From: Xenopus tropicalis
Taxonomy: Eukaryota; Chordata; Amphibia; Anura; Pipidae
Direction: 5' to 3'
NCBI RefSeq assembly: GCF_000004195.4
Contig: NC_030677.2
Location: forward strand, 175,820,019 to 175,884,018
DNA length: 64,000 bases
Shown: positions 50,365-61,784 of the stretch, one piece after another
Layout: every line of letters begins with the position of its first letter
How positions within the stretch are numbered: position 1 is the first letter of the stretch
The notes under the pieces: generated by a model
The model's input: only the letters and a program-made list of their open reading frames with translations
The model's database searches: none
Told to the model about the DNA's origin: nothing
Program-made: the position numbers and the translations under genes

Positions 50365-51191
50365 GGGGCACACTAATCCACGAACGTCCGAAAAGCGCCC
50401 GAATGTGTTTTTTTTCGTAATGATCGGTATTTTGTAATTTTTTCGTAAATTGTCGCGACTTTTTCGTAGCCGGTACAACTTTTTCATAAATTGTCGCGAC
50501 TTTTTTGTAGCCATTACGACTTGCACAAATTGTCGCGACTTTTTCATAGCCGACGCGCCGAGTACGAAAGTTTCGGATTCATTCAAGCTTTAGTATCGTG
50601 ACTTTCCTTGGGCCAGGTTGGAGCTGCAGAGTGCCATTGAGCCCTATGGGAGACTTTCCTTGGGCCGGGTTGGAGCTGCAGAGTGCCATTGAGCCCTATG
50701 GGAGACTTTCCTTGGGCCAGGTTGGAGCTGCAGAGTGCCATTGAGCCCTATGGGAGACTTTCCTTGGGCCAGGTTGGAGCTGCAGAGTGCCATTGAGCCC
50801 TATGGGAGACTTTCCTTGGGCCAGGTTGGAGCTGCAGAGTGCCATCGAGCCCTATGGGAGACTTTCCTTGGGCCAGGTTGGAGCTGCAGAGTGCCATTGA
50901 GTCCTATGGGAGGCTTCCAAAATCATGCAAAGTCTGAAAGGTTTGCCCGCTGTTTACGAGCACTCAATACGAAAAAGTCGCGACAATATACGAGCAAATC
51001 GTAACGGCTACGAAAAAGTTGCGACAATTCGCGCAAGTCGTAACGGCTACAAAAAAGTCGCCACAATTTACAAAAGAGTTGTAATGGCGACGGAAAAAAT
51101 CGCAAAAAATACGAAAAAGACGCAAAATGTTCGTTTCCAATCCTAATTTTTCCCATTCTGATTCGGATTCGTGGATTAGTAAATGTGCCCC
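50365..51191. mobile_element. Hairpin-family MITE carrying a 6-unit minisatellite
   Basis: The ends GGGGCACACTAATCCACGAA and rc GGGGCACATTTACTAATCCA are inverted, with AAA on both flanks. Arms rich in TTGTCGCGACTTTTTCGTA and its complement surround the 52-bp array at 50600-50911. The array junctions are the same as in the element at 35105. It lies inside the presumed st8sia4 3' UTR. Confidence 0.85.
50600..50911. repeat. Minisatellite: 6 x 52 bp, same unit as at 35244
   Basis: Exactly 312 bp, six units beginning GACTTTCCTTGGGCCAGGTT, the last with the GAGTCC variant. Most units here read GGGCCAGG, whereas most at 35244 read GGGCCGGG, so the two arrays have begun to homogenise separately. Confidence 0.95.
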
Positions 51192-52096
51192 AAAGGGTAG
51201 TTTTTGGGCATCTTGACTGTGATGTAACTAGAAGTTACAGGGACCCACACTGAATTTTAAAGACCCTATAATCGTTGACAGATATTTTTAATAAACATAC
51301 TGTATATTGAAATGACTTATAATTTACTGTTCATTGAGATCCTATGCCTCTGAGGCGCCACCAGTCACAGGGTCTGCTTTCTCTATAGAACATATTGTCC
51401 ACTGTGTTTTTGCAGTACGACAATATACCTGAAATCTCCCACTGCTGCCAACCTTGGTTATTACATGGCAGTTGCTTGGAGGTGCCAGCAGTAGTGTTTT
51501 TCTGCCAGTTCTTACCTGGAAATGCTCTATAGATTGTGTCTGGCCCCAACTGACTGACATGTACAAGTGATGCAGTTGTCAAAATTTCTAAAATACGCCC
51601 CATGTGCCATAGACCCTAGGTCTGCAGGATACATTAAAGTGTATAATAATAAGGAATAAGAAGGAATATTGTGTTATACCAAGATTATCTGTTCATTTTG
51701 TGCCAAATCTGTTATATCTTAAACTTTACACTGTTCATGATTGTTTATCATAAGAGTAGCTGTAGCCAAATATATGGAACCAATGCAGTGACTAAATTGC
51801 AAATGTTTGAACCTTTTTTATTTATTATTTTTTGTTTTTACAAGTATGGCACTTTTCCCCACTGGAAGCACTGTTTATGTAACCTTAAGCACAACTGTTC
51901 TTAAAACAATTGCAGATGCTAAAGAAAGTCTGATGCTGGTCAGTACTACTGAATACAATGAATATTGTGTAGAAGCTTGAATTAAACTATGTATCATGAA
52001 GGGTCCATGTACAATATCTGATCTTATCTACTGTACAGCTTTTTTTGTTTGTGGTTTTTTAAAGATCATTGTACTATTTGTACAATTCTGAAATAT

Positions 52097-52102
52097 ATTA
52101 AA
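52097..52102 (+). terminator. Candidate distal polyadenylation signal ATTAAA
   Basis: ATTAAA is followed after 5-20 bp by T-rich then G/T-rich sequence (TTTTTTGTATCACATG, then GTTTTGG), as expected around a cleavage site. It is placed by motif only. A second ATTAAA overlapping AATAAA at 52265-52274 is an alternative. Confidence 0.4.
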
Positions 52103-52849
52103 ACATTTTTTGTATCACATGTTTTGGTATTAATTTTGAGGCAAATGTGTCATTTCCAATGAGAATCAACAATTAAACACATTGGTAATAATGGTGGGGG
52201 CAAAGTCTAACCCACAGTTAGAGGCTTGCTGGTCTGCTTGAGACTGCCTAAAGAAATGTTGAGTATTAAATAAAAAATAAGTGAATGTTTATTAAACTAT
52301 CAATACCATAAATAGAATATATCTCAGTTAAATGAATTTTGATTTAAGCAAGCACTGGTGTAGCAGCCATCAGAGCCAGTTTTGCATGGAGAGGATAAGG
52401 GTCTTATGCTGCCAAAATATATTTGAAAAGTCTTCTGGATTGGTTTGTATTGAATATCTTTAGCAGCTTCCAAAAAAATGATTTACTAAATAACCAAAAC
52501 TAATGTAGATAAGCAAACATTTGCACACATTTAAGGTTTATCTCTAGTACAGAATGTTGACTAACATGGTTCTCTCACAGGGGCAAAACAATGTTGCAGC
52601 ACTCCTCCTTGCAAAGATGAAAAGGTGATTTATTCAGGTCACATTTATAGGAAACGTTTCAGGCCTTATCTTGCCCTCTGTGTAGACTTTTTTCCATTTA
52701 CTTTTTGACTACATTGCACCCAACTCTAGGTTTGTATGCATGGTGGTTGATGCACACACAACTCCTAGAGAACTCACACAGAGGCAGACACTGCCAGGAA
52801 AAATCATATAAAAATGCTTAGTCCTATGTTCATAAGCAATCCCTACCTA

Positions 52850-53078
52850 AACGTGCAAGTGTCCCTTTTTTTTGTCGCGGACATCTTTTTGTTTCTTTTT
52901 TTCATCTTATTTTGCCGTGACCGCACCTATTTTTGACACAACTGTGCCCAATTTGACACAAGCACAATTTTTTTCCTGTTCCAAATGTTTGCAGAAGTTT
53001 TGCAATACAATTTGCCAATGGCGAAATGCGGAAATTCGCTGTGAATCCATGCCTGCCAAAAAAACTCAATCATCACTA
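52850..53078. mobile_element. hAT-like TAGTGATGAGC-family copy, reversed
   Basis: The right end is CAATCATCACTA. The body has GCCGTGACCGCACC, TTTTTGACACAACTGTGCCC, CCAATGGCGAAATGCGGAAA and GTGAATCCATGCCTGCC. The left boundary is approximate. Confidence 0.6.
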
Positions 53079-53147
53079 AAGACCATTTGACTGCTGCCAT
53101 ACCTCATAGAATAAACGTCTCTTTTTGTCTAGTCTAGAGAATTCTTA

Positions 53148-53645
53148 GGGGCTGATTTACTAACCCACGAATCCGACCCGAATTGGAAAAGTTCCGACTT
53201 GAAAACGAACATTTTGCGACTTTTTCGTATGTTTTGCGATTTTTTCGGATTCTTTACGAATTTTTCGTTACCAATACGATTTTTGCGTAAAAACGCGAGT
53301 TTTTCGTATCCATTACGAAAGTTGCGTAAAAAGTTGCGCATTTTTCGTAGCGTTAAAACTTACGCGAAAAGTTGCGCATTTTTCGCGTAAGTTTTAACGC
53401 TACGAAAAATGCGCAACTTTTCGCGTAAGTTTTAACGCTACGAAAAATGCGCAACTTTTTACGCAACTTTCGTAATGGATACGAAAAACTCGCGTTTTTA
53501 CGCAAAAATCGTATTGGTAACGAAAAATTCGTAAAGAATCCGAAAAAATCGCAAAACATACGAAAAAATCGCAAAATACTGATCATTACGAAAAAAACGC
53601 AATCGGACTCATTTCGACCCGTTCGTGGGTAAGTAAATCAGCCCC
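53148..53645. mobile_element. 498-bp hairpin MITE with nearly identical arms
   Basis: The ends GGGGCTGATTTACTAACCCA and rc GGGGCTGATTTACTTACCCA are flanked by TTA on both sides. The two halves are reverse complements around about 53394: frames starting at 53341 (minus) and 53447 (plus) give the same protein text for about 40 residues. The centre holds a direct repeat of CGCGTAAGTTTTAACGCTAC. No frame here is a real gene. The TTA duplication suggests a Harbinger-like element. Confidence 0.9.
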
Positions 53646-53659
53646 TTAGTATCATAGTA

Positions 53660-54155
53660 CAGGTATAGGGCCCATTATCCAGACTCCTTGGGGCCTGGGG
53701 TATTCTGAATAAGGGATCTTTCTGTAATAGGGTTGTTTTGTCTTCAATAAGGATTGAATTTTATCTTAGTTGGGATCAAGTACAGGTACTGTTTTATTAT
53801 TACAGAGAAAAGGGAATCATTTAACCATTAAATAAACCCAATAGGGCTGTTCTGCCCCAAAAAGGGGTAATTATATCTTAGTTGGGATCAAGTACAAGGT
53901 ACTGTTTTATTATTACAGAGAAAAGGGAATCATTTAACCATTAAATAACCCCAATAGGGCTGTTCTTTCCCCAATAAGGGGTAATTATATCTTAGTTGGG
54001 ATCAAGTACAAGGTACTGTTTTATTATTACAGAGAAAAGGAAAACCATTTTTAAAAATGTGAATTATTTGCTTATAATGGAGTCTGTGGGAGATGGCCTT
54101 TCCGTAATTTGGAACTTTCTGGATAATGGGTTTCCGGATAAGGGGTCCAATACTG
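53660..54155. mobile_element. TA-type MITE expanded by an internal tandem array
   Basis: It starts CAGGTATAGGGCCCATTATC and ends GGATAAGGGGTCCAATACTG. It is about 495 bp because the interior is repeated (53776-54030). It begins 14 bp after the hairpin MITE that ends at 53645. Confidence 0.82.
53776..54030. repeat. Tandem array of the ~112-bp MITE unit, 2 full copies plus a partial
   Basis: TCAAGTACA recurs at 53776, 53888 and 54002 with the same unit as at 44421-45030: GAGAAAAGGGAATCATTTAA, CAATAGGGCTGTTCT and AGGGGTAATTATATCTTAG. Confidence 0.92.
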
Positions 54156-54585
54156 AAGTTCCTTTTGTTAGAAATATCTCAAGAGATCATTGTCAGCCAG
54201 CAGCATTTGTTACAAAATGAGGAGTGGTTCTCACCATGCATTGGCTTTTTGCTCACCAACATTCTCCCTGAAGAAGACCAATAATGCATGCACACTATGG
54301 GCCTAATTTGTACAGATACGAACAGTATTTAATATTAATATGCACCTATTTAAAGATCAAGAAAATGTATGTTTAAAAAAATTTATATTTTAATAGAAGG
54401 GATGTAATTCCCCACAGAAACGTTGTTGTGCTTGCTTCTGTTCTATTTGCACAGTGGATCCGGCTGTGAGAGGCTTAAAGCACAACTGCACTACAGTTAC
54501 AAGGCAGTGAGTGTTTATAGGTTTGTCTTAGAAACAAATCCTAGCTCTCTAAACAAAAGTAAAGAATCTCCTGTATTTTTGTGAG

Positions 54586-54886
54586 GTATGGCTCCTGTTA
54601 TTCAGAATGCTTGTTTTCCAGATAAGGGGTCTTTCTGTAATCTGGGTCATATAAGTCTACTAAAATATTATTTAAACATTAAATAATCCCAATAGGATTG
54701 TTTTTCCTCCAATAAGGATTAATTATATCAAGTACAAGTTATTGTTTTATTATTACAGAGAAAAAGGAAATCATTTTTGATGATTTGAATTATTTGATTA
54801 ATATAGAGTCTATCGGAGATGGCTCACCTGTAATTCAGAGATTTCCAATTAACAGTTTTCCAAATAACAGATCCTATACCTGTACT
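54586..54886. mobile_element. Degenerate TA-type MITE
   Basis: AGGTATGGCTCCTGTTATTC at the left and AACAGATCCTATACCTGTAC at the right are worn family ends. The inner words CAATAGGATTG and GTTTTATTATTACAGAGAAA are preserved. Confidence 0.7.
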
Positions 54887-55032
54887 ACAAAACTAGTGTG
54901 AGATGTATTATGTTATGTTTTTATATGCTTAACAGTATCTTTAAAATTACATTTCCCCTGCAGTTGTTCAGGACATATTAAAGACCACTGAACTACAATG
55001 AACTACCTTTAACCACACCATATGTGACAGCA

Positions 55033-55091
55033 GAGACCACTAACTACCCATATGAGACCACTAACTACCCATATGAGACCACTGACTACCC
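55033..55091. repeat. Short tandem repeat, 21-bp unit, about 3 copies
   Basis: GAGACCACTAACTACCCATAT repeats twice almost exactly, and a third, truncated unit has one change (CTGACT). Confidence 0.9.
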
Positions 55092-55747
55092 AGCTGGGGG
55101 CTGTGATTATTGCATACAGTTTCCCACTTTATATTCATATGATACAAAAACATGTGGATTCTAAAGGCTTAAAAAAATTCTACAAAACTTGCACTTCACA
55201 GCATCATATCACTTAAATACTCCAAAATAGAAAAACAAACCATCATAAGTATGAATCCTACGGTTCTTTTGAATAGATTGATAACAAAACATACTGCACA
55301 TATGGTTTCCAAAAATATGTTTTTCATGTTTTCTAATTTTTTGGAAAGTTGGTAGACGTAATGACAATGATGAGTAGAATGTGATCAGGCTGCATGTGAG
55401 TTTTTGGTTCAAATTTTTAAGCAATCCAGTAACAAGATTCTAGTTTTTTTTAATAAAAGTGCACGAGTCTGGTGAGTTTTCAAGCTTTATTTCAGTTAAA
55501 AAAAAAACTTGCACATTATTTTCTCTAATCTATAATCTGAAATGGCTGCAAAGATATGGACTAAAAAAAGGTACTTTCATTAATTTATTGTCAGTAATGT
55601 TTTGGAAATTTTTAACTGGTTTTACCAAATAAATGTTACCATATATTAAGGATATATTTAGCTTCAGTAAGTTATGTCTTTTTATTTATAACTAAGTGAC
55701 CTAAGCAGGGACTGTGCTGAAAGAAACCATGGTTGTTGGATATATTA

Positions 55748-56057
55748 CAGGTATGGGATCCCTTATCCGGAAACCCGTTATCCAGAAAGCTCCGAATTAC
55801 GGAAAGCCCGTCTCCCATAGACTCCATTATAAGCAAATAATTCAGAATTTTAAAACTGGTTTCCTTTTTTATGTAGAAATAAAACAGAACCTTGTAATTG
55901 ATCCCAACTAAGATATAAATCATCCTTATTGGATGCATGAATTAATGTTTTGTTAATTTTTTAGTAGACTTAAGGTATGGAGATCCAAATTATGGAAAGA
56001 CCCCTTATCCGGAATACCCTTGGTCCCGAGCATTCTGGATAATGGGTCCTATACCTG
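55748..56057. mobile_element. TA-flanked MITE (CAGGTATRGGA family)
   Basis: The ends CAGGTATGGGATCCCTTATC and rc CAGGTATAGGACCCATTATC are flanked by TA. Well preserved, with a small internal deletion near 55938 compared with other copies. Confidence 0.88.
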
Positions 56058-56219
56058 TACCTACTTTTTTAGGAGTATTTGCTTTTCTACAACCAGCACT
56101 GTTTTATTGAAACTGCCTACAGACCCATCTAACATTCAACTCATTGGTATCTTCAACATGTTATTCCTCTTCAAAAACTTACCTTAGCCATAATAGTATA
56201 GTACACCATTCTCAATAAC

Positions 56220-56535
56220 TAGTGATAAGTGAATTTTTTCGCCCGGCATGGATTTGCAGTGAATTTAAGAATTTCGCCATTGGCGAATTGTTTCACAAAA
56301 CTTCAGCAAAAATTTGCCATGGAAACATTTGTCACGCAGTCACGTTCAAATTGCGGTCACCTCAAATTGTGTGTGTAGTCTCTTCAAAATGGGTGCAGTC
56401 ACGTAAAAAAAAAAGCTGCAGGTGACAAAAAAGTTGTGCAACCAACGCATTTCACAGATTGTTTGCTATTACACAAATCTTGTTGTTTCATGAATTCTAT
56501 GGCAAAGTGAAATGGGACAGATTTGCTCATCATTA
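56220..56535. mobile_element. hAT-like TAGTGATGAGC-family element with 8-bp target duplication
   Basis: It starts TAGTGATAAGTGAATTTTTT and ends AGATTTGCTCATCATTA. Flanks TCAATAAC (56212-56219) and TCAATAAG (56536-56543) form an 8-bp duplication with one mismatch. At 316 bp with no gene, this copy best defines the ends of the family. Confidence 0.82.
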
Positions 56536-57435
56536 TCAATAAGCTGTTAATGTTTTTTGTGTGTTGCTAACAAAAATATTAGAGGCTGTACTCATTCCTA
56601 AAGACTGAATGCTTGGGGTGGAGAAAAGGCACAACCAATCATTTTTTAGTAAATGGGAAAGTGCAAGCAACTTAGTGAAACTAACCAGACAGACTGAGTA
56701 CATGTACATTAGCCTGTATAGTTTGCCAGACAGGGTATTCAGTATTGCCTAGGAAAGCATTTGAAGTTCTGTTATTGTATACAATGAATAGAAGAGAATT
56801 TAATGATCATAATAATGTCTTTGGTGCCTTGGATTTCTCCAACTACTGGGCCCAAGTATTCAGTGCAGCTGTACAAACAAAAACATTAAAAGATACATTT
56901 TTTATAGTTCATATAATAATAATAATAATGATGTATCTAGCATCACATTGTTGCAAGACATTTTGCAGCATCTGAGCCTAAATTAGCTTGGCTTGGATTT
57001 GTTTCAGCACACACAACATTGTGTACTGCAATGATATTGTATCATTTGCACAGATAAAAAGTTTATCAGTTTTAGAGAAAAGCCTATCTAAAGTATTCTT
57101 ATCAAAGAAAGACATATTTGAAATGCTTTTTTTTTTTTTTAAGTGACTGTTAAAGCTCCTTGTACTGTGTTATCACTGTTGACATTTAATACTGTTTCTG
57201 AGCAGCCCTTATTGATTCCAGAAGGCAAGCTTTATTCTCTGATGTTGCTGATCTTGCCAGCCACAATGGTTTTTTTGAGACCATAGACAGCTATGTGCTG
57301 AACTGAAGACACAAGAGAAGAATATTTTTACAGAATTATTTCTTATTTGTAATAATCTTGCCTGACTTCAGGAACTAATAGCTAGATTAAATCATGGATA
57401 TCCAACATTCACATCTAAAAATAAAAACATATAAG

Positions 57436-57620
57436 TAGTGATGAGCGCAATTTTTTGGCAGGCATGGATTCGCAGCGAATCCTGCCATTGCCGATTTGTT
57501 TTGCGAAACTTCAGTGAAAATTCGGCACGACTAATTTCATTGCACGTCAAAAAGGTTGTGTCAAAATAGGAGAGGTTGCATCAAAATAGGCGCAGTCGTG
57601 GGGGAAAAAAGGCGCACGGG
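57436..57620. mobile_element. hAT-like TAGTGATGAGC-family fragment
   Basis: It begins TAGTGATGAGCGCAATTTTT and contains GGCATGGATTCGCAGCGAAT and CATCAAAATAGGCGCAGTCG. The right end is not found; the family composition stops near 57620. Confidence 0.6.
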
Positions 57621-58791
57621 ACCCTTAAAAAACATGTTCCAGGGCAGGAAGTACCCCTTCACTGATTCAGCAATGAAAAGTAGCAAACAGCTCAACAGAC
57701 AGCAATTAAATCCAACACTACAAGCAAAATCAGAATCTCACCAATATAACTCAAGACTTCATAAAACCCCATTCATAAAAATCTACTCCTTGCACTCCCA
57801 TATAGTTGCATTGGGCACTGCTCCTTCCTGCTTCCAGGGGCAAATCAAACACAGTTGCACTTATTGATGTTGCAGAACCCTGGAGTTACTGCCACTTCTG
57901 AACCAGACAGAAGGTCCAGGTTTCTCTGAGCACCCTGTGTCTACAGATGCACCACACTTGCACCTAAAGAATATAGGACACACGTTACTCATGTGCCAAA
58001 CACAGGATATAATGTCTGACAGACTTTGGTCTAATTGCATCAGACACAACTCCTCCATGCAACCACAACAATGCTGGGATTGTAGCGCTTGTGGTTGTAA
58101 ATGATCCCTTGTGTATCTTATACACCAGAATGGAGGGGGTATTTTATCTCAGATACACAATACTAAGGAAGACAGATTCACAAGTTCTACATGCAGCAGT
58201 TGGTAAATGGTAAATGTAATGCACATTAAAGCAACAAGACTAAGGACAGTTAACCCAATCAGCTATCTAATGCTGCTGCAGTGGTAATTATTTGTATAAG
58301 GTTAACACATAACACAATATTCAGTTTCCCTAGCTCATGTAATTTCCAAACAATAAAAATAATGTGTATAGAAAACCCTAATTAACAGTATTGTGAGTTA
58401 AAGACTTGCATTTATGCAGTGGTTGAGAGATAATGTATATAATCTGCATACTTTGAAGCCAGGGCTTTTTGAAGATCATTAATCCACAAAAACTGGAAGC
58501 AAGGTTGAAAAAGAGTGCAAGAATGGTAACATCCAATGCCTGTATAATGTGTGGTTCCACAGCCAATCAAAACTCCTAAGAAGTCACTGCTGTTTCCATC
58601 ATTCACTGCTGCTCTCACTGCTCACTCTAATATAACCAGTAACAGTGGTGAGCTTGATTCAAATGAAGTGGAGGTGGTCTGCTCCATCTCACCTAAATCC
58701 ATTAACCACTTTGAAAATTATTTCACTATAATAATGGTTTTCTCAAGAAGCCCCACCTCCACTTCATTTGAACATGTTTACTAGTGATGAG

Positions 58792-58925
58792 CGAATCTGT
58801 CCCGTTTCGCCATAAAATTCGCAAAACTACAAGACAATTCTGATGTGATCGTGGCCATTTTTGACGTAACCATGACCATTTTTGACGCGACTGCAACTTT
58901 TTTGATGCGCTGCAAATTTTTCTGT
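58792..58925. mobile_element. hAT-like TAGTGATGAGC-family fragment
   Basis: It begins TAGTGATGAGCGAATCTGTC, followed by repeated TTTTTGACG words (TTTTTGACGTAACCATGACC, TTTTTGACGCGACTGC). It is truncated at the right. Confidence 0.65.
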
Positions 58926-59187
58926 GGAGACTAATTTGATTACAGTCTCCAAAGTTTAAATACTTTATATTAATTAAGAAAAACCTTGACAGACTTAAAT
59001 GTAAAACATCGGCATCTTAAAGTTTGCAGGTTTATGTAGAAGTAAATAGGAGCTGTTCTAGCAAAATGTAAGCTTTTTTTTTTGTATTCAAGCTTTTCAG
59101 AAACATTTGAGGTGTTTCACATTTTTCATTGACTGAGTTTTTAATAATCATGTTATTTGGCAAATACGCACAAATTTGATAAGCTTT

Positions 59188-59661
59188 AGGGGCTTATTTA
59201 TCAAAATTTAAATTTGTGAGTTTTCTTCAATTTGTATAAATTTGAAATTTTATCAAACTCAAATGTTTGCAATATTTGAATCTACAAAACTTGATTAAAT
59301 AAAACCATGAAAAAAACCTTCCAATGCATCAAATGCATCTCCTACGCATCATTCTCAGTGGGTCTGCACGCTTACATTTGCCCAGTACAATTTCCACTGA
59401 CTTCCATATGAACTTGCAAACTTTTAGATGCTGTCTACGTTTTACAAATGAGTTTTTCGAATTTTTTTATGCTAAATAAATGTCAAACACTCGAGTTTTG
59501 TGAGCCTCAATTCAAGTACATGCATTTTGGCACACATAAAAACTGAAAAATGGCAAAAGAATTAAATCTAAATGTTGATAAATCGACCCTTATAGTTTAT
59601 CCAAATCAGAAAAAAATGTTGAAATATTCACAAATGCAGATTTTGATAAATAGGCCTCCCC
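59188..59661. mobile_element. MITE-like repeat with AGGGGCTTATTTATCAAAAT ends
   Basis: The left end AGGGGCTTATTTATCAAAAT is matched by rc GGGGAGGCCTATTTATCAAA at the right. The interior is AT-rich with inverted CAAATTTGA-type words. Similar to 34424-34837. Confidence 0.55.
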
Positions 59662-60792
59662 ATGTCTTCACCAATGTGTTTATATGCACCCTGATTCTCA
59701 TCCTATCTTGGCAATTTGTTTTACCAACATACTGCCGATCCCTATGGCATTGCAGCACATACAATCAAGTCACAGGAAATACATGTTATAGTTCAAGCTT
59801 ATTGCCTATTGTACTGGGTACACAGTGGAGAAGACATGATACAACAAGAGAGTCCATTTTAATAACAGTTTCCAAGGGCAGAAAGACTCAGATGAATAGG
59901 AGAGGGACTAAATAATATAACGGCCAATAGGATACACAGTATTATCTATCCTTACAGTCTGCCATGTGAACTTATATTTATATTACTTAAATGTCCTTAT
60001 ATTGTGTACTTGGTTGTCTTGTGTAATCTAGCTTGTTGGCTTGATTACCATAGCAACCAGGACGCAGTTTGAATGACAAAATAATGACTATAACAATAAA
60101 ATGAACCTTACAGGGAATGTTGTTTGTTTGCTGGGGTATTAACCTAACAACCAGATTTCGCAGCACTAAAAAAATCCCAAGATTTTTTTTAACTTCAAAT
60201 TGTCAGTATTAAGTGTCAGATACTTTTGTATCCATTTCTAGAAACCAAATTATTGCAATCTAATCTTTTGCAGAACAATTCAAGAAGCCAGCACACATAC
60301 ATATATACAAACACATACATACAAACATGTGAGACCATGGCAACAACATTTAATATAGGTCTGGTCTCCCTTTGTTTTACACTGTATTTGTGTTGACTGG
60401 TTGCCATGGTAACAGTGCATCTGATGCACTGTTTTGTTTGTTCTCTTGTGGAAGGTCACAATCAGTGAGCAAAACACTGAATATACTTGTACTGGATATA
60501 GTATAGTACATATGTATTGTGGGAATTCACTTCTATGGTAGAAGACATATTTAACTCACATTTTTTTTTAGCTTTCCTTCTCAGAGATCTCTTGCACTTT
60601 CTGGTTCCTACATTCTGGACAGAGACAACATTCACATCCCCAACCCTTTATCCACAAGTGATGACTCTTTAATACCAACACCTGTCATGACTTTTCACAG
60701 TCCCTGTTTAATTTAGGCATATAAGTAAAGTTGTTACTAAGATATTATGCTCCATATCCAAGGTTTTGAAACAGAAATAATTTGGGATATCT

Positions 60793-60966
60793 TAGGGGAA
60801 GACACACGGGGCAACTAGTCTCTGCGACTTTTTGAAAAGTCACAGCACTAATCCGTGCAACGAAACTATGCGAGTGACCTGTAGCGGCAACGCAATAGTA
60901 TTCTATAGGCAGCGACTGAGTTAAATAAAAGTTGTGGCAACTAATCGTCCCATGTGTCTTCACCTA
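60793..60966. mobile_element. Short inverted-repeat MITE
   Basis: The left end TAGGGGAAGACACACGGGGC and the right end ATGTGTCTTCACCTA pair, and CAACTAGT faces ACTAATCG just inside. At about 174 bp, there is no gene. Confidence 0.65.
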
Positions 60967-61784
60967 TGGGTTGCAAAACAATTGTATTTTCTCTTTAACT
61001 CATGTACCGAAACTATTGCAAAGTAATAAAAATGCTCTGTATTTCTGTCAAAGTGTTATCTTATGAAACATTATCTATAATATCATAACATCAGCACACT
61101 AGAGAGAACACCCACACAGAATGCAAAAATGCAAAATTTGCACATATGCAAAACATGAATCCAATCCAAACAACAGAGTATATAAGGTACAGTATATTGT
61201 ATATATCTAGACAGGACTTTTAGTAAAATGGGTCACAGACTGATATCCAGTCAGCCCAGCTTACCACTGAAAGTAAAGACTGAAGGCAGCCTCAAGCAGT
61301 ATAATCTTCAGCCAACTAATATTTCAGACCGATTAATGACGATTAAATTAACAAAATATTGGATATTTGTGGTTTAATTGTAACAATTTTTAAAGGTCAT
61401 TTTGGCCCTGAAGTTTTTCCAGCTGAAGTGTACTTGTGCCAGGAGAATATCTATGATTTGTACAGATTCATAACAAACATTAAAACAGACCTACTCCCAC
61501 CTTTATTCTTTCTATTGATGGCATGCTCATTAACCCTGATAATTCAAAATGCTGCCGTGATTTAATCTTTAAATCTTCCAATTTCTTCTCAAGCCACATC
61601 AATACTGCTGTCAAAATCTTAAGCTGCTTCCTTGGCAGTATTACAAAGATCAATCATTCTCCTACTCTTGGTTTATTCCCCCTGTCTGGACTAATAATAT
61701 ATTCTAAGAAACAAGCAATACACAAGTAGCAGTACATAAATAAAAATAAACATATGGGCTATGAGAAAATACGAAATATATATA

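Larger units (their letters stand above)
46753..52120 (+). other. st8sia4: Probable long 3' UTR of st8sia4
   Basis: After the TAA no other gene appears for over 5 kb. The proposed end rests on an ATTAAA at 52097-52102 followed by T/G-rich sequence. Vertebrate ST8SIA4 mRNAs are known for long 3' UTRs, so this length is plausible, but conservation was not tested. Earlier AATAAA hexamers at about 50160, 50232 and 51290 could give shorter forms. Within the interval, 46753-48060 and 51192-52120 look like unique AT-rich sequence, while 48063-51191 holds several repeat insertions. The exact end is inferred. Confidence 0.45.
52121..61784. other. Intergenic DNA downstream of st8sia4
   Basis: No gene is seen. 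It contains the repeats listed separately and a further repeat-like piece at 52577-52690 (TTGCAGCACTCCTCCTTGC, GGAAACGTTTCAGGCC). I see nothing identifiable at 52130-52570, 54160-54580, 55100-55740, 56540-57430, 57620-58790 apart from a short inverted repeat of TTCAAATGAAGTGGAGGTGG near 58657 and 58752, 59662-60790 and 60970-61780. Confidence 0.7.

Noticed and set aside
53129..53632. Pair of identical small basic proteins on opposite strands
   Set aside because: They are mirror translations of the two arms of a hairpin MITE.
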